Shown piece after piece: positions 9,101 to 22,026 of a stretch of 64,000 nucleotides of DNA. Source of the DNA: Luzula sylvatica (lineage: Eukaryota; Streptophyta; Magnoliopsida; Poales; Juncaceae); contig OX326958.1 of NCBI GenBank assembly GCA_946800325.1, positions 70,305,264 through 70,369,263 on the forward strand, given 5' to 3'. The stretch's first letter is position 1. Each line of letters opens with the position of its first letter. The notes beneath the pieces are model-generated. The model did no database searches. It was not told where the DNA came from and saw nothing but the letters and a program-made list of their open reading frames with translations. The position numbers and the translations under genes were made by a program.

Positions 9101-12013
9101 GGCCGAATTTCAAAAATTATGTATTTTGAGCCCGAATTAACAAAAAATACAGTTTTTTTTGTAATTTCATCTTGAATTATTGAATATGAAGATTGTCCAA
9201 TTGTAGGTTTCTCAATCTTTCTCCAAATGGCACGATTTTTATATCAAAATTGCTCGCCCCGGCGAGAGAAATACAGAAGCGCGAACGAATTTGGGAAATT
9301 ATGTATTTTGAAACCGAATTAACAGAAAATACAATTTTTTTGGTAATTTCATCATGAATTATTGAATTTGAAGATTATCACATTGTAACTTTCTCATACT
9401 TTCTCCAAATGGCACGATCTTCATATCAAAATCGCTTGCCTCGACGAGAGGAATGCAGCCACGCGGCCGAATTTCGAAAATTATGTATTTTGAGCCCGAA
9501 TTAACAAAAAATATTGTTTTTTTTTTTAATTTCATCTTGAATTATTGAATATGAAGATTGTCCAATTGTAGGTTTCTCAATCTTTCTCCAAATGGCACGA
9601 TTTTTATATCAAAATCGCTCGCCCCGGCGAGAGAAATACTGGAGCGCGAACGAATTTGGGAAATTATGTATTTTGAAACCGAATTAACAGAAAATACAGT
9701 TTTTTTGGTAATTTCATCATGAATTATTCAATTTGAAGATTATCACATTGTAACTTTCTCATACTTTCTCCTAATGGCACGATCTTCATATCAAAATCGC
9801 TCGCCTCGACGAGAGGAATGCAGCTTCGCGGCCGAATTTCGAAAATTATGTATTTTGAGCCCGAATTAACAAAAAATACAGTTTTTTTTGTAATTTCATC
9901 TTGAATGATTGAATATGAAGATTGTCCAATTGTAGGTTTCTCAATCTTTCTCCAAATGGCACGATTTTTATATCAAAATCGCTCGCCCCGGCGAGAGAAA
10001 TACAGGAGCGCGAACGAATTTGGGAAATTATGTATTTTGAAACCGAATTAACAGAAAATACAGTTTTTTTGGTAATTTCATCATGAATTATTGAATTTGA
10101 AGATTATCACATTGTAACTTTCTCATACTTTCTCCAAATGGCACGATCTTCATATCAAAATCGCTCGCCTCGACGAGAGGAATGCAGCTTCGCGGCCGAA
10201 TGTCGAAAATTATGTATTTTGAGCCCGAATTAACAAAAAATACAGTTTTTTTTGTAATTTCATCTTGAATTATTGAATATGAAGATTGTCCAATTGTAGG
10301 TTTCTCAATCTTTCTCCAAATGGCACGATTTTTATATCAAAATCGCTCGCCCCGGCGAGAGAAATACAGAAGCGCGAACGAATTTGGGAAATTATGTATT
10401 TTGAAACCGAATTAACAGAAAATACAGTTTTTTTGGTAATTTCATCATGAATTATTGAATTTGAAGATTATCACATTGTAACTTTTTCATACTTTCTCCA
10501 AATGGCACGATCTTCATATCAAAATCTCTCGCCTCGACGAGAGGAATGCAGCCACGCGGCCGAATTTCGAAAATTATGTATTTTGAGCCCGAATTAACAA
10601 AAAATACAGTTTTTTTTGGAATTTCATCTTGAATTATTGAATATGAAGATTGTCCAATTGTAGGTTTCTCAATCTTTCTCCAAATGGCCCGATTTTTATA
10701 TCAACATTGTTCGCCCCGGCGCGAGAAATACAGCCACGCGAACGAATTTGGGAAATTATGTTTTTTGAAACCGAATTAACAGAAAATACAGTTTTTTTGG
10801 TAATTTCATCATGAATTATTGAATTTGAAGATTATCACATTGTAACTTTCTCTTACTTTCTCCAAATGGCACGATCTTCATATCAAAATCGCTCGCCTCG
10901 ACGAGAGGAATGCAGCAACGCGGCCAAATTTCGAAAATTATGTATTTTGAGCCCGAATTAACAAAAAATACAGTTTTTTTTGTAATTTCATCTTGAATTA
11001 TTGAATATGAAGATTGTCCAATTGTAGGTTTCTCAATCTTTCTCCAAATGGCACGATTTTTATATCAAAATTGCTCGCCCCCGCGCGAGAAATACAGCAA
11101 CGCGAACGAATTTGGGAAATTATGTTTTTTGAAACCGAATTAACAGAAAATACAGTTTTTTTGGTAATTTCATCATGAATTATTGAATTTGAAGATTATC
11201 ACATTGTAACTTTCTCATACTTTCTCCAAATGGCACGATCTTCATATCAAAATCGCTCGCCTCGACCAGAGAAATGCAGCAGCGCGGCCGAATTTCGAAA
11301 ATTATGTATTTTGAGCCCGAATTAACAAAAAATACAGTTTTTTTTGTAATTTCATCTTGAATTATTGAATATGAAGATTGTCCAATTGTAGGTTTCTCAA
11401 TCTTTCTCCAAATGGCACGATTTTTATATCAAAATCACTCGCCCCGGCGAGAGAAATACAGCAGCGCATACGAATTTGGGAAATTATGTATTTCGAAACC
11501 GAATTAACAGAAAATACAGTTTTTTTGGTAATTTCATCATGAATTATTGAATTTGAAGATTATCACATTGTAACTTTTTCATACTTTCTCCAAATGGCAC
11601 GATCTTCATATCAAAATCTCTCGCCTCGACGAGAGGAATGCAGCCACGCGGCCGAATTTCGAAAATTATGTATTTTGAGCCCGAATTAACAAAAAATACA
11701 GTTTTTTTTGGAATTTCATCTTGAATTATTGAATATGAAGATTGTCCAATTGTAGGTTTCTCAATCTTTCTCCAAATGGCACGATTTTTATATCAAAATT
11801 GTTCGCCCCCGCGCGAGAAATACAGCCACGCGAACGAATTTGGGAAATTATGTTTTTTGAAACCGAATTAACAGAAAATACAGTTTTTTTGGTAATTTCA
11901 TCATGAATTATTGAATTTGAAGATTATCACATTGTAACTTTCTCATACTTTCTCCAAATGGCACGATCTTCATATCAAAATCGCTCGCCTCGACGAGAGG
12001 AATGCAGCTTCGC
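9101..12013. repeat. Higher-order unit U1, 8 dimers (2913 bp)
   Basis: Sixteen monomers plus one base. Diagnostic variants in order are: ggccgaatttcaaaaatt at 9101, cgcttgcctcg, an 11-T run at 9517-9527, atactggagc, ttattcaattt at 9724, ctcctaatgg, ttgaatgattg, gaatgtcgaaaa, atggcccgat with tcaacattg, ttctcttac, ggccaaatttcg, cgaccagag and catacg with tatttcg. All but the last two are repeated in U2, and U3 has all of them. Confidence 0.9.
9517..9527. repeat. Expanded T run (T11), U1
   Basis: B monomers normally read attg or acag, eight T, then gtaatttc. Here the g is lost and the run is 11 T, adding one base. The same lesion is seen at 12430-12440 and in expanded form at 14979-14990. Confidence 0.85.
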
Positions 12014-14562
12014 GGCCGAATTTCAAAAATTATGTATTTTGAGCCCGAATTAACAAAAAATACAGTTTTTTTTGTAATTTCATCTTGAATTATTGAATAT
12101 GAAGATTGTCCAATTGTAGGTTTCTCAATCTTTCTCCAAATGGCACGATTTTTATATCAAAATTGCTCGCCCCGGCGAGAGAAATACAGAAGCGCGAACG
12201 AATTTGGGAAATTATGTATTTTGAAACCGAATTAACAGAAAATACAATTTTTTTGGTAATTTCATCATGAATTATTGAATTTGAAGATTATCACATTGTA
12301 ACTTTCTCATACTTTCTCCAAATGGCACGATCTTCATATCAAAATCGCTTGCCTCGACGAGAGGAATGCAGCCACGCGGCCGAATTTCGAAAATTATGTA
12401 TTTTGAGCCCGAATTAACAAAAAATATTGTTTTTTTTTTTAATTTCATCTTGAATTATTGAATATGAAGATTGTCCAATTGTAGGTTTCTCAATCTTTCT
12501 CCAAATGGCACGATTTTTATATCAAAATCGCTCGCCCCGGCGAGAGAAATACTGGAGCGCGAACGAATTTGGGAAATTATGTATTTTGAAACCGAATTAA
12601 CAGAAAATACAGTTTTTTTGGTAATTTCATCATGAATTATTCAATTTGAAGATTATCACATTGTAACTTTCTCATACTTTCTCCTAATGGCACGATCTTC
12701 ATATCAAAATCGCTCGCCTCGACGAGAGGAATGCAGCTTCGCGGCCGAATTTCGAAAATTATGTATTTTGAGCCCGAATTAACAAAAAATACAGTTTTTT
12801 TTGTAATTTCATCTTGAATGATTGAATATGAAGATTGTCCAATTGTAGGTTTCTCAATCTTTCTCCAAATGGCACGATTTTTATATCAAAATCGCTCGCC
12901 CCGGCGAGAGAAATACAGGAGCGCGAACGAATTTGGGAAATTATGTATTTTGAAACCGAATTAACAGAAAATACAGTTTTTTTGGTAATTTCATCATGAA
13001 TTATTGAATTTGAAGATTATCACATTGTAACTTTCTCATACTTTCTCCAAATGGCACGATCTTCATATCAAAATCGCTCGCCTCGACGAGAGGAATGCAG
13101 CTTCGCGGCCGAATGTCGAAAATTATGTATTTTGAGCCCGAATTAACAAAAAATACAGTTTTTTTTGTAATTTCATCTTGAATTATTGAATATGAAGATT
13201 GTCCAATTGTAGGTTTCTCAATCTTTCTCCAAATGGCACGATTTTTATATCAAAATCGCTCGCCCCGGCGAGAGAAATACAGAAGCGCGAACGAATTTGG
13301 GAAATTATGTATTTTGAAACCGAATTAACAGAAAATACAGTTTTTTTGGTAATTTCATCATGAATTATTGAATTTGAAGATTATCACATTGTAACTTTTT
13401 CATACTTTCTCCAAATGGCACGATCTTCATATCAAAATCTCTCGCCTCGACGAGAGGAATGCAGCCACGCGGCCGAATTTCGAAAATTATGTATTTTGAG
13501 CCCGAATTAACAAAAAATACAGTTTTTTTTGGAATTTCATCTTGAATTATTGAATATGAAGATTGTCCAATTGTAGGTTTCTCAATCTTTCTCCAAATGG
13601 CCCGATTTTTATATCAACATTGTTCGCCCCGGCGCGAGAAATACAGCCACGCGAACGAATTTGGGAAATTATGTTTTTTGAAACCGAATTAACAGAAAAT
13701 ACAGTTTTTTTGGTAATTTCATCATGAATTATTGAATTTGAAGATTATCACATTGTAACTTTCTCTTACTTTCTCCAAATGGCACGATCTTCATATCAAA
13801 ATCGCTCGCCTCGACGAGAGGAATGCAGCAACGCGGCCAAATTTCGAAAATTATGTATTTTGAGCCCGAATTAACAAAAAATACAGTTTTTTTTGTAATT
13901 TCATCTTGAATTATTGAATATGAAGATTGTCCAATTGTAGGTTTCTCAATCTTTCTCCAAATGGCACGATTTTTATATCAAAATTGCTCGCCCCCGCGCG
14001 AGAAATACAGCAACGCGAACGAATTTGGGAAATTATGTTTTTTGAAACCGAATTAACAGAAAATACAGTTTTTTTGGTAATTTCATCATGAATTATTGAA
14101 TTTGAAGATTATCACATTGTAACTTTCTCATACTTTCTCCAAATGGCACGATCTTCATATCAAAATCTCTCGCCTCGACGAGAGGAATGCAGCCACGCGG
14201 CCGAATTTCGAAAATTATGTATTTTGAGCCCGAATTAACAAAAAATACAGTTTTTTTTGGAATTTCATCTTGAATTATTGAATATGAAGATTGTCCAATT
14301 GTAGGTTTCTCAATCTTTCTCCAAATGGCACGATTTTTATATCAAAATTGTTCGCCCCCGCGCGAGAAATACAGCCACGCGAACGAATTTGGGAAATTAT
14401 GTTTTTTGAAACCGAATTAACAGAAAATACAGTTTTTTTGGTAATTTCATCATGAATTATTGAATTTGAAGATTATCACATTGTAACTTTCTCATACTTT
14501 CTCCAAATGGCACGATCTTCATATCAAAATCGCTCGCCTCGACGAGAGGAATGCAGCTTCGC
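12014..14562. repeat. Higher-order unit U2, 7 dimers (2549 bp)
   Basis: Near-identical to U1 but one dimer shorter. The A monomer at 14017 has the left part of the U1 A monomer at 11104 and the right part of the one at 11468 (ctctcgcc). The 364 bp holding cgaccagag and catacg are therefore missing, by an in-register deletion inside A. Confidence 0.9.
12430..12440. repeat. Expanded T run (T11), U2
   Basis: Same lesion as in U1, also 11 T, inherited by duplication of the unit. Confidence 0.85.
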
Positions 14563-17039
14563 GGCCGAATTTCAAAAATTATGTATTTTGAGCCCGAATT
14601 AACAAAAAATACAGTTTTTTTTGTAATTTCATCTTGAATTATTGAATATGAAGATTGTCCAATTGTAGGTTTCTCAATCTTTCTCCAAATGGCACGATTT
14701 TTATATCAAAATTGCTCGCCCCGGCGAGAGAAATACAGAAGCGCGAACGAATTTGGGAAATTATGTATTTTGAAACCGAATTAACAGAAAATACAATTTT
14801 TTTGGTAATTTCATCATGAATTATTGAATTTGAAGATTATCACATTGTAACTTTCTCATACTTTCTCCAAATGGCACGATCTTCATATCAAAATCGCTTG
14901 CCTCGACGAGAGGAATGCAGCCACGCGGCCGAATTTCGAAAATTATGTATTTTGAGCCCGAATTAACAAAAAATATTGTTTTTTTTTTTTAATTTCATCT
15001 TGAATTATTGAATATGAAGATTGTCCAATTGTAGGTTTCTCAATCTTTCTCCAAATGGCACGATTTTTATATCAAAATCGCTCGCCCCGGCGAGAGAAAT
15101 ACTGGAGCGCGAACGAATTTGGGAAATTATGTATTTTGAAACCGAATTAACAGAAAATACAGTTTTTTTGGTAATTTCATCATGAATTATTCAATTTGAA
15201 GATTATCACATTGTAACTTTCTCATACTTTCTCCTAATGGCACGATCTTCATATCAAAATCGCTCGCCTCGACGAGAGGAATGCAGCTTCGCGGCCGAAT
15301 TTCGAAAATTATGTATTTTGAGCCCGAATTAACAAAAAATACAGTTTTTTTTGTAATTTCATCTTGAATGATTGAATATGAAGATTGTCCAATTGTAGGT
15401 TTCTCAATCTTTCTCCAAATGGCACGATTTTTATATCAAAATCGCTCGCCCCGGCGAGAGAAATACAGGAGCGCGAACGAATTTGGGAAATTATGTATTT
15501 TGAAACCGAATTAACAGAAAATACAGTTTTTTTGGTAATTTCATCATGAATTATTGAATTTGAAGATTATCACATTGTAACTTTCTCATACTTTCTCCAA
15601 ATGGCACGATCTTCATATCAAAATCGCTCGCCTCGACGAGAGGAATGCAGCTTCGCGGCCGAATGTCGAAAATTATGTATTTTGAGCCCGAATTAACAAA
15701 AAATACAGTTTTTTTTGTAATTTCATCTTGAATTATTGAATATGAAGATTGTCCAATTGTAGGTTTCTCAATCTTTCTCCAAATGGCACGATTTTTATAT
15801 CAAAATCGCTCGCCCCGGCGAGAGAAATACAGAAGCGCGAACGAATTTGGGAAATTATGTATTTTGAAACCGAATTAACAGAAAATACAGTTTTTTTGGT
15901 AATTTCATCATGAATTATTGAATTTGAAGATTATCACATTGTAACTTTTTCATACTTTCTCCAAATGGCACGATCTTCATATCAAAATCTCTCGCCTCGA
16001 CGAGAGGAATGCAGCCACGCGGCCGAATTTCGAAAATTATGTATTTTGAGCCCGAATTAACAAAAAATACAGTTTTTTTTGGAATTTCATCTTGAATTAT
16101 TGAATATGAAGATTGTCCAATTGTAGGTTTCTCAATCTTTCTCCAAATGGCCCGATTTTTATATCAACATTGTTCGCCCCGGCGCGAGAAATACAGCCAC
16201 GCGAACGAATTTGGGAAATTATGTTTTTTGAAACCGAATTAACAGAAAATACAGTTTTTTTGGTAATTTCATCATGAATTATTGAATTTGAAGATTATCA
16301 CATTGTAACTTTCTCTTACTTTCTCCAAATGGCACGATCTTCATATCAAAATCGCTCGCCTCGACGAGAGGAATGCAGCAACGCGGCCAAATTTCGAAAA
16401 TTATGTATTTTGAGCCCGAATTAACAAAAAATACAGTTTTTTTTGTAATTTCATCTTGAATTATTGAATATGAAGATTGTCCAATTGTAGGTTTCTCAAT
16501 CTTTCTCCAAATGGCACGATTTTTATATCAAAATTGCTCGCCCCCGCGCGAGAAATACAGCAACGCGAACGAATTTGGGAAATTATGTTTTTTGAAACCG
16601 AATTAACAGAAAATACAGTTTTTTTGGTAATTTCATCATGAATTATTGAATTTGAAGATTATCACATTGTAACTTTCTCATACTTTCTCCAAATGGCACG
16701 ATCTTCATATCAAAATCGCTCGCCTCGACCAGAGAAATGCAGCAGCGCGGCCGAATTTCGAAAATTATGTATTTTGAGCCCGAATTAACAAAAAATACAG
16801 TTTTTTTTGTAATTTCATCTTGAATTATTGAATATGAAGATTGTCCAATTGTAGGTTTCTCAATCTTTCTCCAAATGGCACGATTTTTATATCAAAATCA
16901 CTCGCCCCGGCGAGAGAAATACAGCAGCGCATACGAATTTGGGAAATTATGTATTTCGAAACCGAATTAACAGAAAATACAGTTTTTTTGGTAATTTCAT
17001 CATGAATTATTGAATTTGAAGATTATCACATTGTAACTT
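14563..17039. repeat. Higher-order unit U3 (about 2.48 kb, end approximate)
   Basis: It starts with the same ggccgaatttcaaaaatt variant and repeats the U1 markers, including cgaccagag near 16728 and catacg with tatttcg at 16931-16960. Homology to U1 stops at about 17040, where U1 has taactttttc and U3 has taactttctc followed by cgctcgactcg. The T run is one base longer than in U1 and U2. Confidence 0.85.
14979..14990. repeat. Expanded T run (T12), U3
   Basis: Same lesion as in U1 and U2 with one further T. This makes the unit spacing 2550 instead of 2549 bp at downstream markers. Confidence 0.85.
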
Positions 17040-17294
17040 TCTCATACTTTCTCCAAATGGCACGATCTTCATATCAAAATCGCTCGACTCGACGAGAGGA
17101 ATGCAGCAGCGCGGCCGAATTTCGAAAATTATGTATTTTGAGCCCGAATTAACAAAAAATATTGTTTTTTTTGTAATTTCATCATGAATTATTGAATATG
17201 AAGATTGTCCAATTGTAGGTTTCTCAATCTTTCTCCAAATGGCACGATTTTTATATCAAAATCGCTCGCCCCGGCGAGAGAAATACTGGAGCGC

Positions 17295-18022
17295 GAACGA
17301 ATTTGGGAAATTATGTATTTTGAAACCGAATTAACAGAAAATACAGTTTTTTTGGTAATTTCATCATGAATTATTGAATTTGAAGATTATCACATTGTAA
17401 CTTTCTCATACTTTCTCCAAATGGCACGATCTTCATATCAAAATCTCTCGCCTTGACGAGAGGAATGCAGCTTCGCGGCCGAATTTCGAAAATTATGTAT
17501 TTTGAGCCCGAATTAACAAAAAATACAGTTTTTTTTGAAATTTCATCTTGAATTATTGAATATGAAGATTGTCCAATTGTAGGTTTCTCAATCTTTCTCC
17601 AAATGGCACGATTTTTATATCAAAATTGTTCGCCCCCGCGCGAGAAATACAGCCACGCGAACGAATTTGGGAAATTATGTTTTTTGAAACCGAATTAACA
17701 GAAAATACAGTTTTTTTGGTAATTTCATCATGAATTATTGAATTTGAAGATTATCACATTGTAACTTTCTCATACTTTCTCCAAATGGCACGATCTTCAT
17801 ATCAAAATCGATCGCCTCGACGAGAGGAATGCAGCATCGTGGCCGAATTTCGAAAATTATGTATTTTGAGCCCGAATTAACAAAAAATATAGTTTTTTTT
17901 GTAATTTCATCTTGAATTATTAAATATGAAGATTGTCCAATTGTAGGTTTCTCAATCTTTCTCCAAATGGCACGATTTTTATATCAAAATCGCTCGCCCC
18001 GGCGAGAGAAATACAGAAGCGC
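17295..18022. repeat. Two-dimer segment duplicated at 3640 bp spacing, copy 1
   Basis: It carries ctctcgccttgacgag with a tttttgaaatttc B monomer, followed by cgatcgcc, atcgtggcc, atatagtttt and attaaatatg. The same series recurs from 20935. End point approximate. Confidence 0.7.
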
Positions 18023-19842
18023 GAACGAATTTGGGAAATTATGTATGTTGAAACCGAATTAACAGAAAATACAGTTTTTTTGGTAATTTCATCATGAATT
18101 ATTGAATTTGAAGATTATCACATTGTAACTTTCTCATACTTTCTCCAAATGGCACGATCTTCATATCAAAATCTCTCGCCTCGACGAGAGGAATGCAGCC
18201 ACGCGTCCGAATTTCGAAAATTATGTATTTTGAGCCCGAATTAACAAAAAATACAGTTTTTTTTGGAATTTCATCTTGAATTATTGAATATGAAGATTGT
18301 CCAATTGTAGGTTTTTCAATCTTTCTCCAAATGGCACGATTTTTATATCAAAATTGTTCGCCCCCGCGCGAGAAATACAGCCACGCGAACGAATTTGGGA
18401 AATTATGTTTTTTGAAACCGAATTAACAGAAAATACAGTTTTTTTGGTAATTTCATCATGAATTATTGAATTTGAAGATTATCACATTGTAACTTTCTCA
18501 TACTTTCTCCAAATGGCACGATCTTCATATCAAAATCGCTCGCCTCGACGAGAGGAATGCACCATCGCGGCCGAATTTCGAAAATTATGTATTTTGAGCC
18601 CGAATTAACAAAAAATACAGTTTTTTTTGTAATTTCATCTTGAATTATTGAATATGAAGATTGTCCAATTGTAGGTTTCTGAATCTTTCTCCAAATGGCA
18701 CGATTTTTATATCAAAATTGCTCGCCCCCGCGCGAGAAATACAGCAACGCGAACGAATTTGGGAAATTATGTTTTTTGAAACCGAATTAACAGAAAATAC
18801 AGTTTTTTTGGTAATTTCATCATGAATTATTGAATTTGAAGATTATCACATTGTAACTTTCTCATACTTTCTCCAAATGGCACGATCTTCATATCAAAAT
18901 CGCTCGCCTCGACGAGAGAAATGCAGCAGCGCGGCCGAATTTCGAAAATTATGTATTTTGAGCCCGAATTAACAAAAAATACGGTTTTTTTTGTAATTTC
19001 ATCTTGAATTATTGAATATGAAGATTGTCCAATTGTAGGTTTCTCAATATTTCTCCAAATGGCACGATTTTTATATCAAAATCCCTCGCCCCGGCGAGAG
19101 AAATACAGCAGCGCGTACGAATTTGGGAAATTATGTATTTTGAAACCGAATTAACAGAAAATACAGTTTTTTTGGTAATTTCATTATGAATTATTGAATT
19201 TGAAGATTATCACATTGTAACTTTCTCATACTTTCTCCAAATGGCACGATCTTCATATCAAAATCGCTCGCCTCGACGAGAGGAATGCAGCAGCGCGGCC
19301 GAATTTCGAAAATTATGTATTTTGAGCCCGAATTAACAAAAAATATAGTTTTTTTTGTAATTTCATCTTGAATTATTGAATATGAAGATTGTCCAATTGT
19401 AGGTTTCTCAATCTTTCTCCAAATGGCACGATTTTTATATCAAAATTGCTCGCCCCCGCGCGAGAAATACATTAACGCGAACGAATTTGGGAAATTATGT
19501 TTTTTGAAACCGAATTAACAGAAAATACAGTTTTTTTGGTAATTTCATCATGAATTATTGAATTTGAAGATTATCACATTGTAACTTTCTCATACTTTCT
19601 CCAAATGGCACGATCTTCATATCAAAATCGCTCGCCTCGACGAGAGAAATGCAGCAGCGCGACCGAATTTCGAAAATTATGTACTTTGAGCCCGAATAAA
19701 CAAAAAATACAGTTTTTTTTGTAATTTCGTCTTGAATTATTGAATATGAAGATTGTCCAATTGTAGGTTTCTCAATCTATCTCCAAATGGGACGATTTTT
19801 ATATCAAAATCAGTCGCCCCGGCGAGAGAAATACAGCAGCGC
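18023..19842. repeat. Five-dimer segment duplicated at 4004 bp spacing, copy 1
   Basis: Markers shared with 22027 onward, all offset by 4004 bp: atgcaccatcgcgg (18561), gtaggtttctgaatc, ctcaatatttctcc with atccctcgcc, tttcattatg, tacattaacgcg (about 19470), and a B monomer with gtactttgag and aataaacaaaa. Copy 1 ends at the hybrid monomer at 19843. Confidence 0.85.
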
Positions 19843-20024
19843 GTACGAATTAGGGAAATTATGTATTTTGAAACCGAATTAACAGAAAATACAGTTTTTT
19901 TGGTAATTTCATCTTGAATTATTGAATATGAAGATTGTCCAATTGTAGGTTTCTCAATCTTTCTCCAAATGGCACGTTTTTTATATCAAAATCGCTCGCC
20001 CCGGCGAGAGAAATACAGAAGCGC
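19843..20024 (+). repeat. Hybrid monomer A-to-B (first)
   Basis: It begins as A (gtacgaatt, gaaacc, aacagaaaat, seven T then gg) and from about 19903-19913 is B (tcatcttg, gaatatg, gtccaattgtagg, ccccggcgag). The order is B (19661), A/B, A (20025). It also has a private cacgttttttatatc variant. Confidence 0.95.
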
Positions 20025-20752
20025 GAACGAATTTGGGAAATTATGTATTTTGAAACCGAATTAACAGAAAATACAGTTTTTTTGGTAATTTCATCATGAA
20101 TTATTGAATTTGAAGATTATCACATTGTAACTTTCTCATACTTTCTCCAAATGGCACGATCTTCATATCAAAATCGCTCGCCTCGACGAGAGAAATGCAG
20201 CAGCGCGATCGAATTTCGAAAATTATGTACTTTGAGCCCGAATAAACAAAAAATACAGTTTTTTTTGTAATTTCGTCTTGAATTATTGAATATGAAGATT
20301 GTCCAATTGTAGGTTTCTCAATCTTTCTCCAAATGGGACGATTTTTATATCAAAATCACTCGCCCCGGCGAGAGAAATACAGCAGCGCGTACGAATTTGG
20401 GAAATTATGTATTTTGAAACCGAATTAACAGAAAATACAGTTTTTTTGGTAATTTCATCATGAATTATTGAATTTGAAGATTATCACATTGTAACTTTCT
20501 CATACTTTCTCCAAATGGCACGATCTTCATATCAAAATCGATCGCCTCGACGAGAGGAATGCAGCATCGTGGCCGAATTTCGAAAATTATGTATTTTGAG
20601 CCCGAATTAACAAAAAATATAGTTTTTTTTGTAATTTCATCTTGAATTATTAAATATGAAGATTGTCCAATTGTAGGTTTCTCAATCTTTCTCCAAATGG
20701 CACGATTTTTATATCAAAATCGCTCGCCCCGGCGAGAGAAATACAGGAGCGC

Positions 20753-20934
20753 GAACGAATTTGGGAAATTATGTATTTTGAAACCGAATTAACAGAAAAT
20801 ACAGTTTTTTTGGTAATTTCATCATGAATTATTGAATTTGAAGATTGTCCAATTGTAGGTTTCTCAATCTTTCTCCAAATGGCACGATTTTTATATCAAA
20901 ATCGCTCGCCCCGGCGACAGAAATACAGAAGCGC
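20753..20934 (+). repeat. Hybrid monomer A-to-B (second)
   Basis: A-type through tcatcatg and gaatttgaag, then B-type from about 20838-20847 (gattgtccaattgtagg). It ends with a dyad variant, ccccggcgacag. It lies between a B monomer (20571) and an A monomer (20935). The switch point differs from the hybrid 910 bp upstream, so this is an independent event. Confidence 0.95.
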
Positions 20935-21662
20935 GAACAAATTTGGGAAATTATGTATTTTGAAACCGAATTAACAGAAAATACAATTTTTTTGGTAATT
21001 TCATCATGAATTATTGAATTTGAAGATTATCACATTGTAACTTTCTCATACTTTCTCCAAATGGCACGATCTTCATATCAAAATCTCTCGCCTTGACGAG
21101 AGGAATGCAGCCACGCGGCCGAATTTCAAAAATTATGTATTTTGAGCCCGAATTAACAAAAAATACAGTTTTTTTTGAAATTTCATCTTGAATTATTGAA
21201 TATGAAGATTGTCCAATTGTAGGTTTCTCAATCTTTCTCCAAATGGCACGATTTTTATATCAAAATTGTTCGCCCCCGCGCGAGAAATACAGCCACGCGA
21301 ACGAATTTGGGAAATTATGTTTTTTGAAACCGAATTAACAGAAAATACAGTTTTTTTGGTAATTTCATCATGAATTATTGAATTTGAAGATTATCACATT
21401 GTAACTTTCTCATACTTTCTCCAAATGGCACGATCTTCATATCAAAATCGATCGCCTCGACGAGAGGAATGCAGCATCGTGGCCGAATTTCGAAAATTAT
21501 GTATTTTGAGCCCGAATTAACAAAAAATATAGTTTTTTTTGTAATTTCATCTTGAATTATTAAATATGAAGATTGTCCAATTGTAGGTTTCTCAATCTTT
21601 CTCCAAATGGCACGATTTTTATATCAAAATCGCTCGCCCCGGCGAGAGAAATACAGGAGCGC
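20935..21662. repeat. Two-dimer segment duplicated at 3640 bp spacing, copy 2
   Basis: Same markers as 17295 onward (ccttgacgag, tttttgaaatttc, cgatcgcc, atcgtggcc, attaaatatg). The first A monomer has gaacaaattt. Compared with copy 1, an extra dimer (21663-22026) separates this segment from the 4004-bp partner. Confidence 0.7.
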
Positions 21663-22026
21663 GAACGAATTTGGGAAATTATGTATTTTGAAACCGAATT
21701 AACAGAAAATACAGTTTTTTTGGTAATTTCATCATGAATTATTGAATTTGAAGATTATCACATTGTAACTTTCTTTTACTTTCTCCAAATGGCACGATCT
21801 TCATATCAAAATCGCTCGCCTCGACGAGAGGAATGCAGCTTCGCGGCCGAATTTCGAAAATTATGTATTTTGAGCCCGAATTAACAAAAAATACAGTTTT
21901 TTTTGTAATTTCATCTTGAATTATTGAATATGAAGATTGTCCAATTGTAGGTTTCTCAATCTTTCTCCAAATGGCACGATTTTTATATCAAAATCGCTCG
22001 CCCCGGCGAGAGAAATACAGAAGCGC

